From: Yponomeuta sedellus
Taxonomy: Eukaryota > Arthropoda > Insecta > Lepidoptera > Yponomeutidae
Direction of reading: 5' to 3'
DNA: 64,000 nt
Assembly: GCA_934045075.1 (NCBI GenBank)
Contig: OW203725.1
Coordinates: forward strand, 21,397,714 to 21,461,713
Part shown: positions 1-11,477 of the stretch, piece by piece
Numbering within the stretch: the first letter of the stretch is position 1
Layout: the number at the start of each line of letters is the position of its first letter
Translations under genes and position numbers: made by a program
Notes under the pieces: generated by a model
Database searches by the model: none
What the model was told of the DNA's origin: nothing
Seen by the model: the letters and a program-made list of their open reading frames with translations, nothing else

Positions 1-787
1 TAAACAGAACAAGCTCAAAGAAAAAGTTAAAACGTCATCATCCATCAACCCAGTTTTAGTTCGGCGTGATATTTCAAAATTAGAACATAAGATAGGGCCG
101 CGTCACGACCGTTAATCACCGGTAGGACACCGGTTTGAACCGGCTGAAACTGGCTGATTCCGATATGTCCCCGCTTACAGTGATCCATTAAGAACGTATT
201 GAAGGTAACTTTTATTGCACCTACAATGGAAGATTCAGTTAGATTCATATTTTCTGACTCTGGGTGACTTCAGGATAAATTTCTATATTAAACGGGTCTA
301 AGCGCGATTTTTTTAAGTTAAACGTAGAGAATTATGGTATTTACGTTTTACTGAAATTATCACGATTTGACGCGATTAATAAATAAACTATTTATGAGCA
401 TCGCGAATCCTTAAGAAATGGTTTGACTTCTGATCGTCTTCTGTTTTTTTTCCTTGATTCGGGACCGAATTGTAGAACAATTTCGAAAAGGTGCAACTTC
501 CTCAGTAATCCTTCAATAAAATTTTATGTATATTCCACCGCAAAGAAAAAATCCAACGATCACTGATTTATCCCGGGCGTCTCGTACACCAGTAGTCTGC
601 TAGCTTTCCAGCAAAGTCTTCTGTTTGCAGTTCTTTTTGTTATTTTATGCTCGTTGCTTAATAACGGTCATTAGCTCTGGAGTGGCGGATTGTTGGTGTG
701 CGAAAAGCAATGGGGTCAACTGCCGCCTTAAGGCCCCATTATGTACATTACCTTTTAATTTAGGTGCCAATTCCAATCCTTTGTCCT
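1..787. other. No gene seen; old repeat fragment
   Basis: I see no supported gene here. Around 280-330 there is a fragment (attaaacgggtc, then cgcgatttttttaag) of a dispersed repeat. Related pieces occur near 28080-28190 and, reversed, near 15630-15710. Short open frames in this stretch have no recognisable motif. Confidence 0.5.
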
Positions 788-1311
788 TTTTAGGGTTCCG
801 TACCTCAAAAGGAAAAAACGGAACCCTTATAGGATCACTTTGTTGTCCGTCTGTCCGTCCGTCCGTCCGTCTGTCAAGACCCTTTTTCTCAGGAACGCGT
901 GGAGGTATGAAGCTGAAATTTATATCAATTACTCAAGTCTACTGTCCCTTGAAGCTGTGAAAAAATCAAACTTCGAAGCCAACGCAATCAAAAGATACAG
1001 CCGTTTATGCCGCAAATTTTCGACACTTGCAAGGGAATCAAAACCTACAGGGTGCTTCCCGTGAACTCAGAATCTTGAAATTTGGTACGAAGCAACGTCT
1101 TATAGCATAGATAAAGGAAAAATTACGAAAACCATAAATTTTTAGTTACATCTCATAATATATATTTTTTTAATAATTTTAAACTTACTACCCATTTCCT
1201 CATAAACGCGTAGAGGTATTAAATTGAAATTCATACCAAATACTCAGGTCTATAATAGGTTTGTACGGAACCCTCGGTGCGCGAGGCTGACTCGCACTTG
1301 GCCGGTTTTTT
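788..1311 (+). repeat. Dispersed repeat with GGGTTCCGTACC head and CTTGGCCGG tail
   Basis: It opens with tagggttccgtacctcaaaag, has a short run of gtcc units near 845-870 and an aacgcgtggaggtat core. It closes with tacggaaccctcg and cgcacttggccggttttt. The ends carry complementary pieces (gggttccgta / tacggaaccc), so it is terminal-inverted-repeat-like. I recognise this as a very common lepidopteran repeat. Other copies lie at 7377-7610 and 51497-51911, with an end fragment near 50877. The two overlapping open frames here are by-products of the gtcc run. Confidence 0.8.
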
Positions 1312-1417
1312 ATTAATATAAACAATTGGTGTACTCTTCATAGATTACCCGCCCTCACATTTAATTAACTTACTTAAAAGACAGTATTTAGTGAGATATA
1401 TTTTTGGATGCATGCTT

Positions 1418-1687
1418 ACTGCAAAGTAGGTAGTCGGGGCTGTAAGTGATGCAATTTGCTTAAGCCAGATGCCGCTGCCTGTGCGTAATACAGAGAATAG
1501 TGTAAGGAGGTTAGAAATTTCACTGATGCCGGTGAGTCGCCCATTAGCTCAGTTGGAAAGAGCACTGGCACGGACAGCCAGAGGTCGCGGGTTCGAATCC
1601 CGGCATGGGTCGAATTTTCAGCCTCTAAATAGGTTTTTAAAATTATCCTTAGCACGGGTTAGTGCATTAAAAATAAAAATAGTATAT
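1418..1687 (+). repeat. tRNA-like SINE family, copy 1 (first of a tandem dimer)
   Basis: The repeat has an upstream body (actgcaaagtaggtagtc, then acagagaatagtg) and an internal tRNA-related block at about 1541-1611. The block shows an A-box-like tagctcagttgg, a B box gggttcgaatccc, a foldable D arm (gctc/gagc), an anticodon stem (ctggc/gccag) and a T arm (cggg/cccg). A shared 3' tail follows (tagcctctaaatagg, then gcacgggttagtgcatt and an A/T tail ending aaaaatag). Position 33 of the anticodon loop is C rather than T. The would-be anticodon GGA belongs to serine, but the long variable arm is absent. This is therefore a SINE rather than a working tRNA gene. Confidence 0.8.
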
Positions 1688-1689
1688 TC

Positions 1690-1925
1690 ATGTGGGTACA
1701 GTGATATCATTCCGATGTAAAACCTAACTGCAAAGTAGGTAGTCCGGGCTATAAGTGATGCAATTTACTTAAGCCAGATGTCGCTGCCTGTACGTAATAC
1801 AGAGAATAGTGGGTGAGTCGCCCATTAGCTCAGTTGGAAAAAGCGCTGGCACGGACAGCCAGAGTTCGCGGGTTCGAATCCCGGCATGGGTGGAATTTTT
1901 AGCCTCTAAATAGGTTTTTTTATAA
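1690..1925 (+). repeat. tRNA-like SINE family, copy 2 (second of the tandem dimer)
   Basis: It follows copy 1 head to tail. The sequence joining them (catgtgggtacagtgatatc) is also found at the centre side of the palindromic copy at 11.8 kb, so it is part of the element. The tRNA-like block at about 1820-1890 is slightly more degraded (ggaaaaagcgc in the D arm). The copy stops inside the 3' tail at a T run. Confidence 0.75.
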
Positions 1926-2242
1926 CTCTAACAGTTTCTACTAAAAAATATAGGTACTTTACCGGTAGAGTCTTGTTTACTAAAATAAACAAGTAAGGAT
2001 GAATGGACTGTAGAATTAAGTGGCATCAAAAGGAACAGCCAAAAGCGGCGAAGACCAGCAAAATAGCTGTCTCACCTTCCTGACCTTCCACTAATTCCCG
2101 TTCCGTCAAGCCGAAGCCGCCAACTCTCCTAGGTTTTACTGTAGTTTCTTGAGATTTCTGTTCTTAATAAGAAATTAAATTATAATATAAAAGTATAGTT
2201 TAGTATTTTTTTTTCTGAATCATCCTCATTATCTACCCATTA

Positions 2243-2585
2243 TATCCCCAACGAGGGGCACGAGTCTCTTCCCTAAGAAAGGTATATCCATCCACCACGG
2301 GGCCCAATTCCGGGTTGGTGGCGGGTTGTAAGACAGTGGCGGGTCTTACTGTCAGAAGTTATCAAGCCGCTCACGAGGCCTCTGACGTGGCTTAACGACT
2401 GACATTACATGACAGCCGGCATCAACGGCTTAACGTGCTTTGCGAAGCACGGAAGCGCTCGGAAAAATGCCACTAGCGGTAGTCACAGGACGGTCACCCA
2501 TCCTGCACGTTACCGCGCCTGTTGTTGCTTAACTCAAGTGATTGATTCCAATTACTCGGTTCGACTAGGCCACGGGCGCTTCTAT
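2243..2585 (-). repeat. Dispersed repeat family C (ACCCGGACTTGGCC), copy A
   Basis: Family C is a repeat of about 350 bp. In its sense orientation it begins near ctcgtggcctaggcgaac and passes through caatcacttggttaagcaac, cttcgcaaggcacg and gtcagaggcctt. It ends at acccggacttggcccc, a cttcctgcgatgcagg hairpin and a tgggttgat tail. The layout is SINE-like. I recognise it as widespread in Lepidoptera but do not assign a library name. This copy is in antisense orientation and nearly full length. Confidence 0.75.
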
Positions 2586-2703
2586 AGCCTGAATATCCTA
2601 CTGATACTATAAATGTGAAAGTTGGTGCGTAGGTACCTTTGCACGTTTGGATGACGCAATGACGCCTGAACCGACTCACATGATACTTGGCTTACAGATA
2701 AGC

Positions 2704-2885
2704 TGCAACAACCTCTGTGGCGTAACGGTAGTGCATCTACCTGCCATGCAACAGATCCTGGGTTCGAATCCCGGCTGGGAACAAAAAAAAGCCCAGGTCT
2801 TGGATGTTTACATGTTTGTGATGTCGTTGTTTCTGGTTTCCACGACACAGGGTATCCTAGTGTGGGGCCAGAAGCAATGTATGTG
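2704..2885 (+). repeat. tRNA-Gly-like SINE
   Basis: A tRNA-like head at about 2712-2782 has A-box-like gtggcgtaacggtag, a loop with GCC in anticodon position (ctgccatg) and B box gggttcgaatccc, followed by an A run. The trailing body contains agggtatcctagtgtgggg, a segment shared with the repeat at 28618-28760. Mutations in the acceptor region argue against a functional tRNA gene. Confidence 0.65.
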
Positions 2886-2927
2886 CCTGTATGTAAATGT
2901 TATGTTTTTTCCTGCTGCCTTTTTTGT

Positions 2928-3165
2928 CCGTGTTCCGTGCTTCGCAAGGAACGTTAAGCCGTTAGTTCCGGCTGTCATTTAATGGCAGTCGTTAAGCCAA
3001 GTCAGAGGCCTTGTCGGCTGCTTGATAACTTCTGACAGTAAGGTCCGCTATTGTCTTACAATCTTGCACTAACCCGGACTTGGGCCCCATGGTGGAGTAT
3101 GACCTAACCTTCTGCGATGCAGGAAGATACAAGTGCCCTAGAAGGGGGCATACAAAGTGTTGATA
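2928..3165 (+). repeat. Family C repeat, copy B (5'-truncated)
   Basis: It starts inside the family at ttccgtgcttcgcaagg and runs to the tgttgat tail. It directly abuts the end of the tRNA-Gly-like SINE, and the 600-bp repeat at 3175 follows. Confidence 0.75.
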
Positions 3166-3174
3166 TCTTGAGAC

Positions 3175-3783
3175 ATAGTATATTTCATTACAAGTGCGGA
3201 AAGGCTGTCATTGCAAAGAGTTCCGACAAATGTCTACCCGAGCCGAGGCACAGCCGAAGGCGAGGGTTGACAGTCGGAACAAGTTGCAATGACGGTTCCG
3301 CACGTGTACTGAACGACTATTTTTAATACAGTTGCGAAAAAAATAAGCAATTTAATAAAGAAAAAATATTTGGAAAATGGCGCCAACCGTAAAAAAATAT
3401 AAGCAGAGATTTTTTTTCTTCACCCATTCTAGTAGGCAAAAGGAACTATGCCCATACAGCCAAGTCTTCAGTAGAATTGTTTTATTGATATGAAATGAAA
3501 ATGAAATTTAATGAGATGAAATGAAACCTAACTTAACTCATTCAATCAAATCATTAATTCTGATATTGAAACAAATTAGTAGCTCATAAAAACGTCTGTG
3601 ATTTTTTTTAGTAAAAACTTCATGGTTGGTTTTTTTCTTTTTAATAGAAATTATTTTGACAGTTGGGAAAGAAAAGGCACGTGTGCGGTAAAGGTAAAAA
3701 AAAGCACGCGTGTGTAATAGCCCCCATCCCGCACGCTATACGTCCCTGTAATACGCCACTTTTTGAGCAACTGTATTAAAAAA
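3175..3783. repeat. ~610-bp MITE-like repeat, copy 1 of 2
   Basis: Nearly identical to 36178-36780 over its whole length: tatttcattacaagtgcgg start, tttttaatacagttgcgaaa at about 3322, caactgtattaaaaa end. The segment from about 3322 to 3783 has inverted ends (tttttaatacagttgc against gcaactgtattaaaaa), as expected for a MITE. The first 150 bp lie outside those ends but are shared by both copies, so the mobile unit may be larger or nested. No coding capacity. Confidence 0.75.
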
Positions 3784-3831
3784 TCTGTATTGAAACATAG
3801 GACGACGTTTGCGGGGTCAGCTCATACAAAC

Positions 3832-5172
3832 TAGGGTAGTTTAGCCGGTTTTCGGCCATTTAAGGACATTTTCATATTCAGAGCGATTTTTTTCAATGAC
3901 AGAGTAAACAAAAATGGACAAATAAAATACTTTTGAATCATAAAACTAATGCAATTTCCATTTTTCAAACCTTCACCTAAGAAAACATCATCGTTTAATT
4001 ATAAAAAATAAAAATATCGTGAGGTGTGGATTTTGCCCTTTCCCGGCCACCTATTTCAGTTTACGGCCACTTGTTTTGTTAGTTTTCGGCCAATTTTTGT
4101 TTTTTCTAATAACTCTTATTTTTATTGTGGTGTATCGTTTTTAAATAACAATAAAATGAGTAAAAATCAAAGGGATTTTAATATAGTTTACTTAAAACTA
4201 AAACATTAACCAATTTCCGGCCTCTCAATAAATCATGGCCGATAAACAAAGTTGGTCAACCCGGGTTTCGGCCACCTTGCATAAAATGGCCGACAACCTA
4301 ATTTGAAGGACTTAACTTTCGGCCGCCAATGTCAATATATAATTTAATTCTTTCGAACAAATCAAGGATGAAAGAGTCCTCTTAGATCAGGATCTTAGTT
4401 AATATAAGAGAAACTTATTGGATTAAATAGATTTACTAGTATTTATCACCGCTTTTATAAATGACCGAAAAATAACCTAAATATCCTTAGTTCTCGGTCA
4501 TTTTATTACACTTAGGCCGAAAAGTGGATTTACGAAGTCCCTCTCCCGGCCACCGTTATACAAAACAATTAAAATGGATTTTAAGCACGAATGCAATTAG
4601 TAAACATGCGGCCGAAATCTAACTGCATAAATCAGGATACTTTTTAAATTATATCTTAACAATATGATTTGGAAAAAGTGATAATTCAATGGTAAAGTAA
4701 TGAATTTATAATCGTAGGATCGGTGTCAGATTTCGGCCAGGCGGCCGAGAATCAACTGGCTCGTCAAAATTGAACTTAGTTATCCGTCCACCTAATATTT
4801 ACTAAAAGTACTAAGTATTATAGACATTTTCATCAAAATAACATCAGTTTAACATATTAACTGTGCATTATAGTAATATTTTGGTGGATAAATCAATACA
4901 CAATGTCGTAACTTATCATGCAAGTAATTGGCGCGCACTATTTTTTTCTCTGCTTTCGACACACACTCACACTGCTTGAACCGCGAGGGCAAAATGACGA
5001 AACAAATGAAACGCTACTAAGATAACTTAATTATGTAGACAAAGACATCATTAGAATCTATGCGGTAACAATAGATTTTTTACTCGGGCGTATTTTATTT
5101 TCTTATTATTTCGTAAATACTGCGTGATGGCCGAAAACTGAAGGTGGCCGGCAAACCGACTAAGTTACCCTA
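3832..5172. mobile_element. Non-autonomous TIR element with dispersed GGCCGAAA motifs
   Basis: The left end tagggtagtttagccggtt mirrors the right end (aaaccgactaagttaccctat). The right end carries a short extra ggccggc stretch. TA borders on both sides suggest a TA target, as in Tc1/mariner-type elements. Between the ends about fifteen copies of GGCCGAAA or its complement TTTCGGCC, some degenerate, lie in both orientations (for example near 3850, 4083, 4265, 4314, 4512, 4606, 4731, 5124). No long open frame is present. The motif could be a repeated transposase-binding site; that is inference. Confidence 0.6.
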
Positions 5173-5359
5173 TGTCGAAGTGTCGTAATTTGCAAGTTTA
5201 GTACCTAAAGCAAGTTCTCAGCGATGGAAGTCATCATAATCATAATGATGCACTGAAGGGCACAGGCAAGAGTCTTCTCTAAGACAGAGAGTATGGGGAT
5301 TAAATCACCACGCGTGCCCTCCGCGGCTCGGTGACGATTTCGAGCGATATGTGAACGCT

Positions 5360-5480
5360 TCAGGGGCTAAGGTTTCCTCACAATGATTTTCATCACGGCA
5401 AGTGTTACTGTCAAATGCAAACTACAATTCACAAATCTGTATAACTTTGAAGTCATAATGTATGTCATAATTTCAAACAC
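5360..5480 (+). repeat. Fragment of the GTTTCCTCAC-type dispersed repeat
   Basis: Contains aaggtttcctcacaatga, a diverged version of the gtttcctcacgatgttttcc core found more clearly at 25545 and, diverged, at 22640. Surrounding sequence up to 5600 shows no gene. Confidence 0.45.
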
Positions 5481-5604
5481 AAACTCATGCTTGTATCCCA
5501 GAGTGGTGTCCCAAAGGAATAGTTCGCCAATATGCCAAAAATATTGCTAGTATACTAATACTACCTTTTCGCGCTTATTGACTGTCCAAAGAAAAATATA
5601 ATTT

Positions 5605-5650
5605 AAAATTGTCCTTAGCACGGGTTAGTGCATTAAAAATAAAAATAGTA
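5605..5650 (+). repeat. tRNA-like SINE family, 3' tail only
   Basis: Only the terminal tail survives (gtccttagcacgggttagtg and the A/T tail ending aaaaatagta). Extreme 5' truncation is typical of LINE-driven retrotransposition. The rest of 5650-6630 has no recognisable gene; the AT-rich piece at 6130-6190 resembles a reversed LINE 3' tail. Confidence 0.7.
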
Positions 5651-6633
5651 CGTCCAAAGAAACGTCAAACGTTGGATCAAAATGGCTCCGAAGTTTCGCT
5701 TCCGAAATTACAGTCGTCCATCAACTCAATCCGCGGCAGAAGCGATTTCATAAGGAATTTGAGTGATATTATTTTCAAGATGAGAGCACTTTTTTCGTGA
5801 ATTATTTTCATCGGTACGGTTGGGTATATTGGTTTGATCTAAACAAATAATGAAGTTCGTGCTCTGAAAAACTAAATTTTCACTTTATGTAAATTACCAA
5901 GATTATAATTATATAAAGCCCAACTAATCAGAAAAAAACAGGAACCCTCAAATCTCACGCATGGCTTTATTTAGCTTTAAGACATAGCTTTTGCTTATTT
6001 TACCACATACGTAATTCCCATTTTTTTTGACTCAAAATGCATGTGTCAGCCTTGATGCACATCGTCACACCCACTATATTGATGGAACTCTTTATCACTT
6101 AACTTACTCATCACCCGATCACTCGTTGACATAAGAATAAGAATAATTTATTTGTCACAGAAAAATCATACAAGTTTCTTAAGTTATAATTGTGCCAGCT
6201 ACATTTATCAAAAACCAAAAGCTAGCATAAGTTAGTAAACTTGGCGTGAACCGGTACTTCATCAAACTGCGCTTGAAATAAATTTAGTAAAATACTTAAG
6301 CCAGAAAATAAAGTAAAATTTAAGCATCGTTTTTCTCCCCTTACCCTCTAATAACAAGATTGTGTCTTGGACAAATATTGGTAACATAACGCCAGGACAA
6401 TAAAAAAACCAGTAACGCCATCTATCGAACACGGGTGATCATCACAATTGGTCAACTGCCCTATTGGCAGGCCACGATAACTTTTTGACTAATCGAGCCG
6501 GCGTCCGGTACACGCTTTCACCATTATCTCTTGCTGCCAAAAACGTTGGTTAGAGTTTTTATTTGCAAGGCCGGGGTGGAAAAGATTGGCAAACTTTGAA
6601 TTGGGGTGTAGATGTCAACTAACCCAATGATAT

Positions 6634-6946
6634 ATCACCCCATTGTATGCTCCCACTGGGGCACTGGTCTCTTCCTCCACCACCGGAGCCCGGGTTGGTG
6701 GAGGATTGTAAAGCAGTGGCGGACCTTACTGTCAGAAATTATCAAGCCGCCCAAAAGGCCTATGACATGGCTTAACGACTGCCTTTACAGGGGCTTAACG
6801 TGCCTTGCAAGGCACGGAGGCGCTTGGAAAAAATGCCACCAGCGGCAGTCACGGGATGGCCACTCATTCAGTACCTGACCGCGCCTGTTGTTGCTTAACC
6901 AAAGTGATTGATTCCAATCATTCAGTTCCAGTGGGCCACAAGCGCG
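6634..6946 (-). repeat. Family C repeat, copy C
   Basis: Antisense, nearly complete, running from the tcccactggggcac end to the cacaagcgcgtcc end. The open frame across it is not a gene. Confidence 0.75.
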
Positions 6947-7204
6947 TCCTAATGATAATCTCTATTATTATCATAACATAACACAACGATAATAATAGCA
7001 AAGACCTTTCGTATTTTCAAAGGACTAGTAAAGTCCCACTATCTCTCTGATACTACATGTAAAATATTATGTATCCCTATATTATAATTATATATGTATG
7101 TTTGTATAATATAAAAAATTAATAATATTTATTATATGTATTTTAGTAAGTCAGTTTATGTACATCTTCTTCCAATATACTTCATGTACATCTACCTACG
7201 TACC

Positions 7205-7345
7205 TTTTAGTTCTATACATCCCAAGGTTGTCCGGAAGGGATCGTTTTAGCGATAAGACCCCCAATTGTATACGGCAATACTTAGATATGTAAGCCTTTT
7301 TATGTATTTTGTTTTCTGGTGTACAATAAAGAGTTCTATTCTAAT
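7205..7345 (+). repeat. 3' end of an RTE-type LINE
   Basis: Contains cccaaggttgtccggaag, gttttagcgataagacc and a terminal gtacaataaagagttctatt. I recognise this arrangement as the common 3' end of lepidopteran RTE-like LINEs. Only the tail remains. Confidence 0.5.
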
Positions 7346-7376
7346 CTAATAACCGGTAATTTATTGAAGTACATTT

Positions 7377-7610
7377 TTAAAGTCCCGTTCCCCAAAAGAA
7401 AAACCGCAACCCATTTTCGTCTGTCCGTCTGTACCGCCCGTATGTCTGTCAAGACACTTTATCTAGGAAACGCGTGGAGGTATCGGGTTGAAATGAAAAG
7501 GGTATAGTTAAGTCTTCAGTCCTTGTGAATATGTGACCCCTTTAATACGTAACTATGTATAAGCATCGCAACTTTGAAAAATCAAAATTCTAAGTCGACG
7601 CAAAAAAGGG
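7377..7610 (+). repeat. GGGTTCCGTACC-type repeat, truncated copy
   Basis: Resembles 788-1040: gtcccgttccccaaaag head, gtctgtccgtctg run and cgcgtggaggtat core. It lacks the cttggccgg end. Confidence 0.65.
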
Positions 7611-7661
7611 GTTTAGGTAGGAGCTAAAGCGAGGCGATACTTCTTTAAACATGAGAAGTTA

Positions 7662-7890
7662 TACTATTTTTATTTTTAATGCACTAACTCGTGCTAAGGA
7701 CAATTTTAAAAACCTATTATTAAAAACGGGATTCGAACCCGCGACTGGCTCTGGCTATCCGTGCCAGCGCTCATTCCAACTGAGCTAATGGGCGACTCAC
7801 CGGCATCAGTGAAATTTCGAACCTCTTTACACTATTCTCTGTATTACGTACAGGCAGCGACATCTGGCTTAAGTAAATTGCATCACTTAA
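7662..7890 (-). repeat. tRNA-like SINE family, single antisense copy
   Basis: Tail, tRNA-like block (about 7724-7795) and part of the body are present, reversed. Identifiable by cgggattcgaacccgcg, ctgagctaatgggcg and ctgtattacgtacaggcag. It is one of the few unpaired copies. Confidence 0.75.
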
Positions 7891-8074
7891 CATATAAGAA
7901 GTTACTCAAGCAGGCCATCAAAAGAGCATGCAGATCAATGAAATGGGCTCTGTATGCTTAGGCCTGAGACACGCAGAGAGAACAAGGGGCGAGAGACGCG
8001 GAGGAGACTTGTTTTAATTCCAATTCAATGCGAATTATATTTATCTTTTTCTTCTTTGTCTTTGCCTCATCCCA

Positions 8075-8318
8075 TTATTCGGAGTCGGCTCTCCTCGTTC
8101 TTTTGCTCCAGGATTTTCTGCTCTGGGTTGTCCGCTCGCTCAACTGGGCTCGCTCTAAGTCCTTTGCTACCGTGACCCACCAGGCGGTTTGTGGACGTCC
8201 TCTACCTCTTTTGATGGTTGGGATCTGTAGGGCCCGTTTGACGACATGATTTTCCTCACGTCTCATCACATGTCCGTACCATCTAAGCTGTGTCTCTGTG
8301 AGCTTCTCTGTAATCGGG
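8075..8318 (-). pseudogene. LINE reverse-transcriptase C-terminal fragment (RTE-like)
   Basis: The minus frame encodes a peptide with the motif LRWYGHVMRREENHV followed by KRGRGRP, the hallmark of the C-terminal end of RTE-like LINE polymerases. There is no RT palm or endonuclease. Upstream coding sequence is cut exactly at 8318-8319, where the large non-coding element begins. This is therefore the target into which that element inserted. Confidence 0.75.
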
Positions 8319-8798
8319 TGTAACACCTCACCGCGAGTAAAAAGACTTTGACCCATTTAAAAGAAAACAAACGTGCAATAATAGGTAACCTACTAAAAGG
8401 AGCTATGATGCAAAACACTCCAATGGCCAACTGTGATCGTCTAGTCTATGAGAAACCTTCGTTGTGAACGTATTAGTAATCTGAGCTTTTTTAGGATATG
8501 AGATTGAGTAACGTGAGTGTGTAAGAGATCCGTATAAATACAAAAGCAGAATTTAAATGAATGAACAGAAACCAAGGCCAGCATTAAAATATATATTTGG
8601 AGGAAGTTAAATAAAAACAGCAAAAAAGGAAATTAAATAAGCGAAAGCATGCTATGATAAAGTAGATAAATAGAATAGATAGAAAGATAGAATAGATAAA
8701 AGATTAAACTGAAGTTAAGATAAAAGACCGTAATTTAGGATGAAGTATGTAACTCTTAAATAAAATACTTCTAAATAAATAAAATATATAAACGTACT

Positions 8799-9272
8799 AA
8801 ATAAACCAAATGTCTTACTGCAAACATGTGAGTGTTACAGTATAACGTCCCCTACCATAAAGGCCGGTTAGGACAGACATTATTAGCCAACTAGGTAGAC
8901 AAGAATGGATTAATATGAAGCGAGTACAATACTCTGTTATCTACTAGTCGATAGTGCTAATTATATCTATCCTGGATGGGGTATGGCCACCACTACGTTA
9001 TACTGTTAATATACACTTATAAATAATAAATGATTACTGAATAAACCAAATGTCCTACTGCAAACACGTGAGTGTTACAGTATAACGTCCCCTACCAGAA
9101 GGCCGGTTACGACAGACATTATTAGCCAACTAGGTAGATAGGAATTCATTAATATGAAGTGAGTACAATACTCGGTTATCTACTAGTCGATAGTGCTAAT
9201 TATATCCACCCTGGATGGGGAATGGTCACCACTACGTTATACTGTTAATATATACTTATAAATAATAAAATA
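8799..9272 (+). repeat. 238-bp tandem duplication inside the large element
   Basis: Two adjacent units begin at about 8799 and 9039 with aataaaccaaatgtc and both contain gtataacgtcccctacca and ctggatgggg. The equivalent place in the other copy (59491-59727) has one unit, so the duplication is specific to this copy or was lost there. Confidence 0.85.
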
Positions 9273-9340
9273 TTACAAAATTTACTAGAAATAAGAATAG
9301 GTACAGTGATTCCTTATCCCGAGTCTAGTCCCCAAGTAAA

Positions 9341-10065
9341 CACACATAATTACGCAAGAATTGGCAAAGCGACGTTCAGCGGTACAATGCATTGGCAGAC
9401 GAAAGTGAGAGAGGTAGGTAAGTAAACAAATGCACAAAGTACGTTGAAAAAGACTTCACCGAAGCTTACCAACACTGAAACAATCCGGCCAAACTCACGC
9501 AACCATGAAATGCCACCAAAGGAAAAATCAATCTACTAAAGAAAATACTAACGATAAAATCTGTACGTATTCCAAAAATAAATATAATAACCTAACTAGG
9601 TCTATGCTTTAAGCATCACACAACTAACGCAGGAATTGGCAAAAAGACGTTCAGCAGTACAATCCATTGGCTGAAGATATTGAGAGAGAGGTAGGTAACC
9701 AAATGCACAAAGTACGTTGGGAAAGACTTCATCGAAGCCTACCAACACTGAAACAATCTGGCCAAACCAACGCAACTATGAAATGATACCAAAGCACAAG
9801 CCATCAGAAGGAAATAAATATAATAAACGCACAATCAGCATAATTAGGTATAAAAGTCTTAAGACCCAAGTCATTACACACAATTAACGTAACAAACGGC
9901 AAAGGGATGTTCAGTAGTACAATGCATTAGCTGAAGAGTGTGAGAGAGTTAGGTAGAAAAATGCACAAAGTACTTTGGAACAACTTCATGGAAGCTTACC
10001 AAACTGAAACATCTCAGCCGAACTCACGCAACCATGAGATAATGCCAAGAATAAAGCCAATATAC
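9341..10065 (+). repeat. Three ~265-bp tandem repeats inside the large element
   Basis: Units start near 9341, 9615 and 9875. Each contains a variant of ttggcaaagcgacgttcag, gtacaatgcattggcag and gcacaaagtacgttgg, then caccgaagcttacc. The same three units occur at about 59781, 60062 and 60320, so the array predates separation of the two copies. Confidence 0.85.
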
Positions 10066-11477
10066 CTACTACAAATATACGCTTTACTATTAAAAAGCCT
10101 ATAGTGGCTTCTAACTACTCACTAACGTCCCATAACGTCTTTCGTAATTTGATCGCCCTATATGTTGGATATCCTATTTAGACCCTATATTCCGTAAGCT
10201 CCTATTCTATTGCATATTATGATTTAACATACAATATAGTTCCGTATTTTATCACCCTATATTCAAGACGCCCTATATTGACTAAGTTCCGCCCATGCGT
10301 TCCTATTCAATAGTATAATATCTAATAATATAACATGACTTCGGTCAGGAGAAAAGTACGTACCCAACTACACGAACGTTTCTACTTCTTCGCAATAATT
10401 TAATGAGCCGAACAACAAGAGTTAAATAATTATATGATTATTTACCGTAACGTTTTAAGCCTATTCCTTAGTTTGATTGAAATGACATGTACAATGACGA
10501 TAATAATATTGACTAATAACCAGAGACGTAGACTATTGACAGATATTGCAACCAATAAGTTTAGTAGATCTTGAATAATGTTGGTCCCGTAGGGGGTGAA
10601 CAAAGAACTTGAGTTTTATTACAATGACAGTAATTTAAACATGAATTTACAATACTTAAACGGGATATCATCCCAACTACCTTCCAAAAGAGATAATCAG
10701 AGACTTAATTACTTTTATGATTTAGTTACGGAAATTTACGTTTTTACTGCAAATATTTTACATTTACGTTTCTAGGAGTAATCAGAGATCAGAGATAATT
10801 TTCGAAGGTTTACCTACGTAACCCTAAGTGAAACGAGACATAAACGTAACGCTTTTATGAACACAATTTAAACGCTTCACTAGAAAACATTGTTGAGACA
10901 ACAATTCACTTATTTCTTACTTTTAAATGATCCTAATGTACGCATAATGACCGCATAGGTAGGGAGTCGGGGAAATACTTACTAATCATACAACTCTGGA
11001 TACCCTGAAAGAAAAGGGGAAGCCTTCCTTATATTTCCAAACCAGTAAGCTAATGAATTTAACCACCAATCAAATTGTTTCAGCAAAGCAAACCCCATTT
11101 ACATTTAATTGTGTATGTGTGAGTGCTTATGGTGTTTCCCTAGTCACAGCTATTACCTATCGCTATCATCCCTATCTCCGGAAAACCAGACTGTTTCAAA
11201 ACACTTGGTGACTTGACACAGTTAGCTTTCAGACTTTCTGGCCGGCCAGAGTGTGTAGCCTAGGATGTGTATGCGTAAGTGGTTCATGGGTTCGGTACCA
11301 CTTACAGGGTAAGAATATTCGGAATATAATACAATATAAATGGGGTGCAAAGTGCCAGAGGGCTGGAATCGTCTGTCACACAGGGAAATAGCAGGGGGAA
11401 AATTGCTATACCACAAATGCTAGTGGAAGGAAATCTAACACCACATTCACAAGAAGCATTCAATACCAATTTTCAAG
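10066..11477. other. Interior of the large element, no gene
   Basis: It includes a short run of ccctatat-type repeats (10150-10310), which resembles the 60600-60770 stretch of copy 2. The rest is AT-rich unique-looking sequence collinear with 60800-61810. I see no coding signal. Confidence 0.55.

Noticed and set aside
840..1064. Open frame starting MLSVCPSVRPSVK
   Set aside because: Product of the gtcc run in a dispersed repeat.
1541..1611. Possible functional tRNA gene
   Set aside because: Arms fold, but the base before the anticodon is C, the anticodon GGA does not fit a tRNA without a long variable arm, and the same block recurs many times within a larger repeat.
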